The notes beneath the pieces were generated by a model, which saw only the letters and a program-made list of their open reading frames with translations, was not told the origin of the DNA and did no database searches. A stretch of DNA of 7,376 nt from an uncultured Oscillospiraceae bacterium. GTDB lineage: Bacteria; Bacillota; Clostridia; Oscillospirales; Oscillospiraceae. This document shows, one piece after another, positions 1 to 6,451 of this stretch (position 1 is the stretch's first letter; every line of letters starts with the position of its first letter). The position numbers and the translations under genes are program-made. Location of the stretch: NCBI GenBank assembly GCA_944385595.1, contig CALWXY010000122.1:1-7376 (forward strand). Reading direction: 5' to 3'.

Positions 1-373
1 CGGTGAACACCTCGTAGGCGGCGGTGGGAATACCGTATTTCTTCATGAGGTCCTTGGCAAATATCTTGCTGCCCTCGATGATGGCGGCGTTTTTCCTCGG
101 CCCGAAGCAGGCTATGCCGAGCGCCTCGAGCGCATCGACCGCGCCGAGCACCAGCGGATCGTCCGGCGCCACGACGGCGAAGTCGATGCTCTTTTCTTTG
201 GCAAATGCGGATATGCCGTCTATATCTTTGGCGCCTATGGGTACGCACACGGCATCCTTGGCGATGCCGCCGTTGCCGGGCAGTGCGTACAGCTCGGTAA
301 TCTCACTGCTCTCTTTGAGCTTTTTGATGATGGCGTGCTCGCGTCCGCCGCCGCCAACCACAAGGACTTTCAT
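1..373 (-). CDS. purD: Phosphoribosylamine-glycine ligase (GAR synthetase), N-terminal part
   Basis: PurD joins phosphoribosylamine and glycine with ATP to give glycinamide ribonucleotide, the second step of de novo purine synthesis in the cytosol. Only the first 124 residues are present; the rest lies beyond the left edge. They begin MKVLVVGGGGREHAI, the nucleotide/phosphate-binding opening of PurD, then L-P-G-N-G-G-I-A at 31-38, V-V-A-P-D-D-P-L-V at 67-75 and F-G-P-R at 90-93, with the start of the ATP-grasp region (E-G-S-K-I-F-A-K-D-L-M-K-K-Y at 100-113). The A-P-D-D-P form, in place of the more common G-P-E-x-P, is one I recall from clostridial PurD. The ATG at 371-373 is preceded by AGGGG (382-386, 8 nt away). 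It is the last gene seen in the operon, 20 nt after purN. purH does not sit between purN and purD here. Confidence 0.95.
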   Translation of the reverse strand, partial: MKVLVVGGGGREHAIIKKLKESSEITELYALPGNGGIAKDAVCVPIGAKDIDGISAFAKEKSIDFAVVAPDDPLVLGAVDALEALGIACFGPRKNAAIIEGSKIFAKDLMKKYGIPTAAYEVFT

Positions 374-393
374 ATCTGACACCCCTGTCTGAT

Positions 394-1011
394 TCAATTT
401 CTGGCCTTGACAATCTCCCTGGAGACAATTTCCGCGGCGCGCGGCAGGAGCTTCCATTCGGCCTGCTCCATGACGCGGCGCTGCAGTATCTCCGGGGTAT
501 CGCCCTTTCTGATGCTGACCGCCTTCTGGAGGATGATCTGTCCCCCGTCGGGCACTTCGTTCACAAAATGCACAGTTGCGCCGGTGACTTTCACGCCGTA
601 GGCGAGCGCGGCCTCATGAACCTTGAGGCCATAATAGCCCTTGCCGCAGAATGACGGTATGAGCGCCGGGTGCACGTTTATAATTCTGTTCGGATATTTA
701 CCGGTGAAATTGCCGGTGAGTATGCTGAGGAAGCCGGCGAGGACAATCAGCTCGATATTGTGCTCTGAGAGCACCTCGCTGAGCCTGCGCTCGAAGCCCT
801 CCTGTCCCCCGGCGGCCTTTCTCGTGATAGTGACGGCGGGAATGCCGTTATTCTCCGCGCGGGTGAGCGCGTAGGCGCCCTCGACGTTGGAGACTACAAG
901 GCAAATCTCGCCGCTTTTGATGATGCCGCTCTTCTGCGCGTCAATCAGCGCCTGAAGATTGGTGCCGCCGCCGGAGACGAGGACGGCTATACGGGCCTTT
1001 TCCTTCAGCAT
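394..1011 (-). CDS. purN: Phosphoribosylglycinamide formyltransferase (GART)
   Basis: PurN transfers the formyl group of 10-formyltetrahydrofolate to GAR, giving FGAR (third step of IMP synthesis). The protein has 205 residues, close to the roughly 190-215 of the family. Visible motifs are the phosphate loop V-S-G-G-G-T-N-L-Q-A-L at 12-22, the catalytic segment I-N-V-H-P-A-L-I-P at 111-119 and V-P-D-G-G at 153-157. By analogy with E. coli PurN (Asn106, His108, Asp144) the catalytic residues are N112, H114 and D155, all present. The F-C-G-K-G-Y-Y-G loop at 121-128 is longer than in E. coli, as I recall for clostridial PurN. Its ATG lies inside the end of purM (7-nt overlap, in ATGCTGA), so the two are probably translationally coupled. 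It is complete with no sign of damage. Confidence 0.96.
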   Translation of the reverse strand: MLKEKARIAVLVSGGGTNLQALIDAQKSGIIKSGEICLVVSNVEGAYALTRAENNGIPAVTITRKAAGGQEGFERRLSEVLSEHNIELIVLAGFLSILTGNFTGKYPNRIINVHPALIPSFCGKGYYGLKVHEAALAYGVKVTGATVHFVNEVPDGGQIILQKAVSIRKGDTPEILQRRVMEQAEWKLLPRAAEIVSREIVKARN

Positions 1012-2045
1012 ATGATGACGCCCTCGTCGGAAACAACAACCTCGCCGAGAACATAGGCGTCCTCGCCGCAGCCGCGCAGAACCTCGAGAGCCTTGTCGGC
1101 CTCCTCGGGTGCGACTGTGACTATCATGCCGACGCCCATATTGAAGGTGTTGAACATGTCGCGCTCGTCTATGCCGCCCTCTTTGGCGATGAGGTCGAAT
1201 ATGGGCAGCACGCGCACGTCGGCGCGCTTTATCTTCACGGAGAGCCCCTTGGGCATGCTGCGGGTCATGTTCTCATAGAAGCCGCCGCCGGTGATGTGGG
1301 CAACGGATTTGACCTTGACGCTCTCCATCAGCTTCAGCACCTGCTTGACGTAGATGCGGGTCGGCGTGAGCAGGGTCTCGCCGAGGCTCTTGCCGCCGAG
1401 CTCGGCCATCGGGGACTTGATGTCGCGGTTCTCAACGTCGAACACCTTGCGGACGAGCGAGAAGCCGTTGGAGTGCACGCCGCTGGAGGGCAGGGCTATG
1501 ACCACGTCGCCCTCTTTGACGTCGTCGTTGGAGAGAATCTTGGATTTATCGACGACGCCGACGGAGAATCCGGCGAGGTCGTACTCGTCGATGGGATAGA
1601 AGCCGGGCATCTCGGCGGTCTCGCCGCCGACAAGGGCGCAGCCGGCCTGGCGGCAGCCCTCGGTGACGCCCTCGACTATGGCCTGGATGCGCTCGGGGTA
1701 GTTCTTGCCGCAGGCGATGTAATAGAAGAAAAACAGGGGCTTTGCTCCGCCGCAGACTATGTCGTTTACGCACATGGCGACGCAGTCGATGCCGACGGTG
1801 TCGTGCTTGTCCATCAGGAAGGCGAGCTTCAGCTTGGTGCCGACGCCGTCGGTGCCGGAGACGAGCACGGGCTCCTTCATGCCGGCGGTATCGAGGGCGA
1901 ACATGCCGCCGAATCCGCCGAGCGAGCCCATGACGCCGGGGATGTAGGTGGACTCGACGAGGGGCTTTATGCGGTCGACCGCCTCGTAGCCGGCGGTGAC
2001 GTCGACGCCGGCGGCGGCGTAAGAGTCAGAGCGAGAGTTTTTCAT
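1005..2045 (-). CDS. purM: Phosphoribosylformylglycinamidine cyclo-ligase (AIR synthetase)
   Basis: PurM uses ATP to close the imidazole ring, turning FGAM into aminoimidazole ribonucleotide. The protein has 346 residues, normal for PurM. Family landmarks in order: Y-A-A-A-G-V-D-V at 9-16, V-S-G-T-D-G-V-G-T-K-L at 62-72, G-I-D-C-V-A-M-C-V-N-D-I at 85-96, L-V-G-G-E-T-A-E-M-P-G-F-Y at 138-150, H-I-T-G-G-G-F-Y-E-N at 250-259 and F-N-M-G-V-G-M at 301-307. One oddity: residues 104-110 read L-F-F-F-Y-Y-I where PurM proteins normally have L-F-F-L-D-Y, so a conserved Asp appears replaced by Tyr106-109 context (codon TAT instead of GAT). The ATG at 2043-2045 is preceded by AGGAG (2052-2056, 6 nt spacing) lying in the last codons of purF; only 3 nt separate the genes. 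Confidence 0.96.
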   Translation of the reverse strand: MKNSRSDSYAAAGVDVTAGYEAVDRIKPLVESTYIPGVMGSLGGFGGMFALDTAGMKEPVLVSGTDGVGTKLKLAFLMDKHDTVGIDCVAMCVNDIVCGGAKPLFFFYYIACGKNYPERIQAIVEGVTEGCRQAGCALVGGETAEMPGFYPIDEYDLAGFSVGVVDKSKILSNDDVKEGDVVIALPSSGVHSNGFSLVRKVFDVENRDIKSPMAELGGKSLGETLLTPTRIYVKQVLKLMESVKVKSVAHITGGGFYENMTRSMPKGLSVKIKRADVRVLPIFDLIAKEGGIDERDMFNTFNMGVGMIVTVAPEEADKALEVLRGCGEDAYVLGEVVVSDEGVIIC

Positions 2046-2048
2046 GGT

Positions 2049-3470
2049 TTACTCCTTTCCGTTCCAGCAGTAGGTGCAGATTTTGTCGCGGTCAATGCCG
2101 ATGGAGTCGAGCAGGCCGTCGAGCGACTGATAGCCGAGCGAGGTGATGTGCAGCTTTTTGCAGATAGCGCTGAGCAGGCACTGGCCGCGCTCGGTGGTGG
2201 AGTCGGAGTATTCCTCAAGGTGCTCCTGACCCTCGTCGCCCTCGAGCTCCTGCACCGTTCTGCGGGCGATGAGCTCCATCTCGGAGTTGCTGCGGGAGAA
2301 GTTGAGGTATTTGCAGCCGTACATGATGGGCGGGCAGGCTGAGCGCATGTGCACCTCGGCGGCGCCGCTGTCGTAGAGGAATTCGACCGTCTCGCGCAGC
2401 TGGGTGCCGCGGACTATGCTGTCGTCGACAAAGAGGAGCTTTTTGTTCTCAATCAGCTCGGGGACGGGAATCTGCTTCATTTTGGCGACCTGGTCGCGCA
2501 CCTGCTGGTTCGCGGGCATAAAGCTGCGCGGCCAGGTGGGAGTGTACTTGACGAAGGGACGGGCAAAGGGCAGCTTGCTCTCGTTGGCGTAGCCTATGGC
2601 GTGTGGCACGCCGGAGTCCGGCACGCCGGCGACGAAGTCGACATCCGGCAGAGTGCCGCGCTCTATCTCGTCGGCGGCCATGCGGTGTCCGTTCTTATAG
2701 CGCATCATCTCGACGTTCACGCCCTCGTAGCGCGAGTTGGGATAGCCGTAGTAGGTCCAGAGGAAGGCACAGATTTTCATTTCATTCCCCGGCTCGCGCA
2801 GGGTGGTGATTTTGTCGGGCGTAATCTGAACAATCTCGCCGGGGCCGAGCTCGTACTCGTCGTGATAGCCGAGCTTGCTGTATGCGAAGGACTCGAAAGA
2901 GACGCAGTGGCCGTTTTCGTCGTGGCCTACGAGCACCGGCAGCCTGCCGACCTTGTCGCGCGCCGCGATTATACCGTCCTTATTCAGAATGAGGACGGTG
3001 GCGGAGCCGTCGATGATATCCTGCGCGTGGCGGATGCCGTCGGCGAGCGAATCGCACTGGTTAATCAGCGCGGCGATGAGCTCGGTCTGGTTGACCTTGC
3101 CGGAGCTCATGGCCATGAACTGATGCCCGTGGTCGGAAAAATACTGCTCCACCAGCTTTTCGGCATTATTTATGATGCCGACGGTGGTGATGGCGTAGAG
3201 GCCGAGGTGAGAGCGCACGAGCAGGGGCTGCGGGTCGGTGTCGCTTATGCAGCCTATGCCGCTGCAGCCGGAAAATTTGGCTATATCGTCCTCGAACTTC
3301 GTCCTGAACGGGGTGTTCTCTATGTTGTGTATCTGGCGCTGGAAGCCGCGCTCGGCGTCAAAAATGGCCATACCGCCGCGCCTCGTGCCGAGGTGGGAGT
3401 GGTAGTCGACGCCGAAGAATATATCCAGCACGCAGTCTCTCTTTGAAACCGCTCCAAAAAAGCCGCCCAA
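2049..3470 (-). CDS. purF: Amidophosphoribosyltransferase-family protein with degenerate glutaminase site
   Basis: PurF makes 5-phosphoribosylamine from PRPP and glutamine, the committed purine step. The 473-residue protein has an N-terminal class II glutamine amidotransferase fold (about 2-225) and a C-terminal phosphoribosyltransferase domain (about 235-405). The PRTase half looks intact: V-P-D-S-G at 283-287 and the PRPP loop F-V-D-D-S-I-V-R-G-T at 347-356. C234, C386, C465 and C468 line up with the four [4Fe-4S] cysteines of the Bacillus enzyme. The glutaminase half is odd: the protein begins M-G-G-F-F-G, so Gly replaces the catalytic N-terminal Cys. Other expected glutamine-site residues are also changed (C74 for Arg in GHVRY, V97 for Asn in HNG, Q128 for Asp in SDTE, L27 for Arg in QHRG). 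It may therefore use ammonia, a partner, or another cysteine such as C13. The start is TTG at 3468-3470, with an in-frame TAA just upstream. Confidence 0.9.
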   Translation of the reverse strand: MGGFFGAVSKRDCVLDIFFGVDYHSHLGTRRGGMAIFDAERGFQRQIHNIENTPFRTKFEDDIAKFSGCSGIGCISDTDPQPLLVRSHLGLYAITTVGIINNAEKLVEQYFSDHGHQFMAMSSGKVNQTELIAALINQCDSLADGIRHAQDIIDGSATVLILNKDGIIAARDKVGRLPVLVGHDENGHCVSFESFAYSKLGYHDEYELGPGEIVQITPDKITTLREPGNEMKICAFLWTYYGYPNSRYEGVNVEMMRYKNGHRMAADEIERGTLPDVDFVAGVPDSGVPHAIGYANESKLPFARPFVKYTPTWPRSFMPANQQVRDQVAKMKQIPVPELIENKKLLFVDDSIVRGTQLRETVEFLYDSGAAEVHMRSACPPIMYGCKYLNFSRSNSEMELIARRTVQELEGDEGQEHLEEYSDSTTERGQCLLSAICKKLHITSLGYQSLDGLLDSIGIDRDKICTYCWNGKE

Positions 3471-3478
3471 TGTTTTGT

Positions 3479-3483
3479 CCTCC
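3479..3483 (-). promoter_or_regulatory. Ribosome binding site that fixes the TTG start of purF
   Basis: GGAGG lies 8 nt before the TTG at 3468-3470. Reading upstream in frame gives ACA, AAA, GAC, GAG, TCG and then a TAA stop. No ATG or GTG lies between that stop and the TTG. The TTG is therefore the only reasonable start, and the protein cannot be extended to recover an N-terminal cysteine or a propeptide. Confidence 0.8.
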
Positions 3484-3507
3484 GATTAGATGAGATTTGG
3501 TTGCGTG

Positions 3508-4224
3508 TTACTTGCTGCTGTCCATGAGACGGCGCATGACCTCCGCGTAGGCGTCCTCAACGCCGCCGAGGTCGCGTCTGAATCTGTCCTTATCGAGCTT
3601 CTCGTGGGTGGTGCTGTCCCAGAGACGGCAGGTGTCGGGGCTAATCTCGTCGGCGAGGACGATGCTGCCGTCGGGCAGGCGGCCAAACTCGAGCTTGAAG
3701 TCGACGAGGTCGATGTTCATCTTCTTGAAGAAGGCCTTGAGCAGCTCGTTGACCTTGAAGGCCATGGCCTTGATGGTGTCAATCTCCTCGGCGGTGGCGA
3801 GCTTGAGGGCCAGAGCGTGGTAGGAGTTGAGCAGAGGATCGTGCAGGTCGTCGTTCTTATAGGAGAACTCGATGGTGGGGGCGTCGAACACTATGCCCTC
3901 CTCCACGCCGTAGCGCTTGGCGAAGGAGCCGGCGGAGATGTTGCGGATGATGACCTCGAGGGGGACGATGGAGACCTTCTTGACGACGGTGTCGCGCTCG
4001 CTGAGCTCCTCGACGAAGTGGGTGGGCACGCCGTGGGCCTCGAGCATCTGCATGAGGCGGTTGGTCATCTGGTTGTTGATGGCGCCCTTGCCGGAGATGG
4101 TGCCTTTTTTGAGGCCGTCGAAAGCGGTGGCGTCGTCCTTGTAGGAGACGATGCAGTAGTTATCGTTGTCGGTGGCGAAGACCTTTTTGGCTTTGCCCTC
4201 ATAGAGCTGAACGGTTTTTTCCAT
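3508..4224 (-). CDS. purC: Phosphoribosylaminoimidazole-succinocarboxamide synthase (SAICAR synthetase)
   Basis: PurC condenses CAIR with aspartate using ATP to give SAICAR. The protein has 238 residues, nearly identical in length to E. coli PurC (237), and is a stand-alone bacterial form. Motifs: L-Y-E-G-K-A-K-K-V at 7-15 (nucleotide binding), G-K-G-A-I-N-N at 45-51, V-P-L-E-V-I-I-R-N at 87-95 followed by A-G-S-F-A-K-R-Y at 98-105, D-F-K-L-E-F-G at 175-181 and A-D-E-I-S-P-D-T-C-R-L-W-D at 191-203. All key signature blocks are intact. The ATG at 4222-4224 has GGGAGG (4233-4238) 8 nt upstream. It follows purE by 20 nt and precedes purF by 37 nt, the widest gap in the operon. No terminator is visible in that gap. 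Confidence 0.97.
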   Translation of the reverse strand: MEKTVQLYEGKAKKVFATDNDNYCIVSYKDDATAFDGLKKGTISGKGAINNQMTNRLMQMLEAHGVPTHFVEELSERDTVVKKVSIVPLEVIIRNISAGSFAKRYGVEEGIVFDAPTIEFSYKNDDLHDPLLNSYHALALKLATAEEIDTIKAMAFKVNELLKAFFKKMNIDLVDFKLEFGRLPDGSIVLADEISPDTCRLWDSTTHEKLDKDRFRRDLGGVEDAYAEVMRRLMDSSK

Positions 4225-4244
4225 TTTAGCTTCCTCCCAAAAGA

Positions 4245-4739
4245 TTATTTATTGAATTCCTCGGATATTTTTCTGTTTTTCTCAAGCACGGCGGCAGAGG
4301 CCTTGGCTCTGGCGGCGTCGAGCTTTTCGGCGAGCCCGGCATCCTCGATGGCGAGCATCTCGATGGAAAGCAAAGCGGCGTTGGCAGCTCCGTCTATGGC
4401 TACTGTGGCAACAGGGATGCCGGAGGGCATCTGGACAGTGGAGAGGAGCGCGTCAACGCCGTCGAGATTGGAAGATTTTACGGGTATGCCTATAACGGGC
4501 AGGGTGGTGTTCGCGGCGAGAGCGCCTGCCAGATGGGCGGCCTTGCCTGCGGCGGCGATAATGGCGCCGAAGCCGTTTTTACGGGCGTTCATCGAAAAGC
4601 TGCGGGCCTCCTCGGGGGTGCGGTGCGCGGAATAGACATGCACCTCATAGGGCACGCCGTACTCGGAGAGCGTGTCGATGGCCTTTTTGACCACGGGCAG
4701 ATCGCTGTCGCTGCCCATGATAACGGCGACTTTTTTCAT
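4245..4739 (-). CDS. purE: 5-(carboxyamino)imidazole ribonucleotide mutase / AIR carboxylase, catalytic subunit
   Basis: PurE produces CAIR, either by rearranging N5-CAIR made by PurK (class I) or by direct carboxylation of AIR (class II). The protein has 164 residues, standard length. M-G-S-D-S-D at 8-13 and S-A-H-R-T-P at 37-42 are the substrate-binding signatures. Residues 62-71 (A-A-A-G-K-A-A-H-L-A, then G) correspond to the class I A-G-A-G-G-A-A-H-L-P-G block in altered form. K-S-S-N-L-D-G-V-D-A-L-L-S-T-V-Q-M-P at 88-105 is typical. No purK is adjacent, although purE and purK are often paired. The start is the ATG at 4737-4739, because MKKVAVIMGSDSD is the normal PurE beginning and GGAGGAGG lies 6 nt upstream; the frame stays open through the leader, but that extension has no ribosome site. 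It is the first gene of the operon. Confidence 0.96.
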   Translation of the reverse strand: MKKVAVIMGSDSDLPVVKKAIDTLSEYGVPYEVHVYSAHRTPEEARSFSMNARKNGFGAIIAAAGKAAHLAGALAANTTLPVIGIPVKSSNLDGVDALLSTVQMPSGIPVATVAIDGAANAALLSIEMLAIEDAGLAEKLDAARAKASAAVLEKNRKISEEFNK

Positions 4740-4745
4740 AGTGTT

Positions 4746-4753
4746 CCTCCTCC
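4746..4753 (-). promoter_or_regulatory. Strong ribosome binding site of purE
   Basis: GGAGGAGG is 6 nt from the ATG at 4737-4739. It selects this start over a 36-codon upstream extension in the same frame that begins with TTG at 4845-4847 and has no ribosome site. The site begins 9 nt after the T-run of the leader terminator, so transcription must read through the hairpin before the site exists on the RNA. Confidence 0.85.
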
Positions 4754-4762
4754 AGTAAAGAT

Positions 4763-4801
4763 AAAAAGGCGACCTAAGCGCGAAATTGAGATAAGGCCGC
4801 C
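4763..4801 (-). terminator. Intrinsic-terminator-like hairpin in the purE leader (candidate attenuator)
   Basis: On the minus strand GGCGGCCT (4801-4794) pairs with AGGTCGCC (4775-4768). That is eight base pairs, one of them G-U, with an 18-nt loop, followed at once by five T residues (4767-4763). Five A residues upstream (4807-4803) can extend pairing with the T-run. The hairpin lies between a good promoter and the first gene of the operon, where a plain terminator would be pointless. That implies conditional termination. It is not the terminator of the upstream protease gene, because it lies downstream of the purE promoter. Confidence 0.6.
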
Positions 4802-4845
4802 GTTTTTGGACGATGTGTAGATGCGGCAGCTTGATATCAGGCCGC
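4786..4845 (-). repeat. Imperfect 15-nt direct repeat pair in the purE leader
   Basis: GCGGCCTGATATCAA (4845-4831) and GCGGCCTTATCTCAA (4800-4786) match at 13 of 15 positions. The second copy overlaps the 5' arm of the terminator hairpin. The first copy sits just after the expected transcription start. The arrangement gives two competing partners for the GCCGC segment between them. It could also be a two-site binding element for an RNA- or DNA-binding regulator. Confidence 0.55.
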
Positions 4846-4864
4846 AAAATATCATTATATGTAA

Positions 4865-4893
4865 ATAATAAACGATTCCCGCCATTCCGTCAA
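4865..4893 (-). promoter_or_regulatory. Sigma-A promoter of the purE-C-F-M-N-D operon
   Basis: A -35 box TTGACG (4893-4888) and a -10 box TATTAT (4870-4865) are separated by exactly 17 nt. Both are one base from the housekeeping consensus. The promoter lies in the AT-richer gap between the protease stop codon and purE, with transcription expected to begin near 4858. No clear PurR box is seen around it, so control more likely acts in the leader. Confidence 0.8.
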
Positions 4894-4956
4894 CGATTAA
4901 ATGCCCAAACATTTTTCCCGGCCGTGCGAATTTGTAACCAATTTTCACATAAGGCG

Positions 4957-6444
4957 TCAGCAGTCTACACTGTCGATAAAGCGTGATATGACTACGGCTG
5001 TGTCGGCGCGGGTCGCGCTACCGCGGGGATTGAAGCTGCCGTCGGGCAGGCCGGTAATCAGGCCGCGGTCCGCGCACCAGTAGACGGACTGCTTCGCCCA
5101 CACATCTATGGACGCGGAGTCGGCGAAGCGGGTTTTCTCGCCGTAGCCGACGTCGCAGCCGCGGCTGGCGGCGTAGCGGCAGAAGAGCACGGCCAGCTCC
5201 TCCCTGCTGATTATGCGCCCCGGCTCGAACAGTCCCCCGCCGACGCCGGAGACTATGCCGTTTTCGGATGCCCACATCACGGCGTCGCGATACCAGGAGT
5301 CCGGCGGTACATCGGAAAAACCTGCGGTTTTCTGCGGGGCCGGGCTGCCGGCGAGGCGGTGCAGAGCGGTGACGGCCATGGCGCGGCTGAGCGGCTCGTC
5401 GGGCATGAACAGCTCGTCGCTGACTCCGGAGAAGATGCCGAGGTTGAGGCAGCGGACTATGTTCACCTCGGCCCAGTGGCCGGATATATCGGAGAAGGCC
5501 GCTGAGCGGCAGAGCGCCGCGGCGAAGTCGCCCGCGTTCACGACGCCCCAGCCGAAGGTCGTGTCGTAGCCCTCGGCGCCGAGGTCTCTGGCGCTGAGCT
5601 TGAGCAGATTCATAAACTCGGCGGCGCCTATGTCCCTGCTGTACTGCTTCGCCATTGCGGCGAGGGCGGTGACATGGACGGAGGAAAACGAGGTGCCGCT
5701 GCCGTTCATATAGGCGCTCTCGGAGTCGATACCGGCGCTGAGAATGTCCTCGCCGGGCGCGACGACGAAAACGCTGGAGTTGTGCTGGGAGAAGTAGCTG
5801 GGCTTGAAGCTGGAGCTGACTGAGCCCACGCCGACGACATCGTCGTAGGCCGCGGGGTACATCATGGCGCTGCCGCCCGTGTTGCCGACGGAGGCCACGA
5901 CGATGACGCCCTTGCGCACGGCGTAGTCGACGGCCCGGCGCAGCTGGGGCAGATTCTCGCCTATGCCTATGCTGAGGTTGATGACGTCGCAGTCGAACTG
6001 GTCGACGGCCAGATATATGGATGAGACTATGTATTCGGCATTCGTCTGACGTCCGGAGGCGAAGCATTTTATCGGGATTATCAGCGCCTTGTCGACCATG
6101 CCGGCGAGGCCCTTCCCGTCGCCCCTGGGGGCGGCGAGCATGGCGGAGATGAAGGTGCCGTGACCGCTGGCGTCGCCGGTGGAGCCGCCCTGTTCGAGGA
6201 CGTTCACGCCGGTGGCGATGCGCGCGGAGCGCAGGTCGGTGTGCTCGGAGAATATGCCGGAGTCGATGACGGCGATGCGGACGCCGGAGCCGTCGAAGCC
6301 CCTGTCCCAGGCGGACTCGAAGTCGAGGACATGCAGATTGCGCTGCTGCGGATATAATGAATCGTCCGGCGCGGCGGCGTAGGCCGGCACGGAGCAGAAA
6401 ATCAATAGAAAAGCAATGAGAAAAGCGGCGGCACGCTTTCGCAC
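4957..6444 (-). CDS. Secreted subtilisin-like serine protease (S8) with three C-terminal SLH repeats
   Basis: This is probably a cell-surface protease: exported by Sec, then held to the wall by S-layer homology repeats. The 495-residue protein starts with a signal peptide (M-R-K-R, a hydrophobic stretch at about 5-20, likely cleavage after A-Y-A at 23). The subtilase domain runs about 35-311. Its catalytic triad is D61 (V-I-D-S-G), H95 (G-H-G-T) and S252 (G-T-S-F-S-S); oxyanion N188 is in V-G-N-T-G. SLH repeats lie at about 316-365, 375-425 and 439-492. Only about a dozen residues separate the signal peptide from the catalytic domain, so the usual subtilisin propeptide is absent. The GTG at 6442-6444 is chosen because the signal peptide follows it directly and GGGGG lies 7 nt upstream; the frame stays open further up, but that part has no signal-peptide character. 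The substrate is unknown. It is co-oriented with the purine operon but separately promoted. Confidence 0.88.
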   Translation of the reverse strand: MRKRAAAFLIAFLLIFCSVPAYAAAPDDSLYPQQRNLHVLDFESAWDRGFDGSGVRIAVIDSGIFSEHTDLRSARIATGVNVLEQGGSTGDASGHGTFISAMLAAPRGDGKGLAGMVDKALIIPIKCFASGRQTNAEYIVSSIYLAVDQFDCDVINLSIGIGENLPQLRRAVDYAVRKGVIVVASVGNTGGSAMMYPAAYDDVVGVGSVSSSFKPSYFSQHNSSVFVVAPGEDILSAGIDSESAYMNGSGTSFSSVHVTALAAMAKQYSRDIGAAEFMNLLKLSARDLGAEGYDTTFGWGVVNAGDFAAALCRSAAFSDISGHWAEVNIVRCLNLGIFSGVSDELFMPDEPLSRAMAVTALHRLAGSPAPQKTAGFSDVPPDSWYRDAVMWASENGIVSGVGGGLFEPGRIISREELAVLFCRYAASRGCDVGYGEKTRFADSASIDVWAKQSVYWCADRGLITGLPDGSFNPRGSATRADTAVVISRFIDSVDC

Positions 6445-6451
6445 AGCCTCA

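Larger units (their letters stand above)
4740..4858 (-). promoter_or_regulatory. Long 5' leader of the purine operon, possible riboswitch or attenuator
   Basis: If transcription starts about 7 nt after the -10 box, purE has a leader of roughly 118 nt, long for a simple ribosome-site leader. GCGGC at 4845-4841 can pair with GCCGC at 4827-4823. That same GCCGC segment can instead pair with GCGGC at 4800-4796, which is the 5' arm of the terminator. The two pairings exclude each other, as in an attenuation switch. I do not recognise a known aptamer: the purine riboswitch core, ykkC/PRPP features and ZTP features are not evident. The pairing is seen in the sequence; the regulatory role is inferred from position. 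Confidence 0.45.

Noticed and set aside
1296..4635. Three long plus-strand reading frames (1296-2342, 2349-3446, 3490-4635), each about 350-380 codons, opposite purM, purF and purC.
   Set aside because: They lie antisense to genes with clear family motifs, are dominated by Gly, Ala, Val, Asp and Leu as expected of the complement of GC-rich codons, and show no recognisable domain.
4740..4847. N-terminal extension of purE by 36 codons from a TTG at 4847.
   Set aside because: It has no ribosome site, runs through the terminator hairpin, and known PurE proteins start at MKKVAVIMGSDSD; the ATG at 4739 has GGAGGAGG in place.
4805..4858. Purine riboswitch: TATAAT, a GCGGC/GCCGC hairpin and ATCTAC occur in the order of the J1/2, P2 and J2/3 elements.
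   Set aside because: The P3 stem, the loop-loop bases and the GACTA J3/1 element are missing, no P1 pairing closes the fold, and the TATAAT lies at or before the transcription start.
6388..6444. Lipoprotein signal in the protease (L-I-F-C at 14-17).
   Set aside because: The residue before Cys is Phe, which does not fit the lipobox, and an ordinary A-Y-A cleavage site follows.
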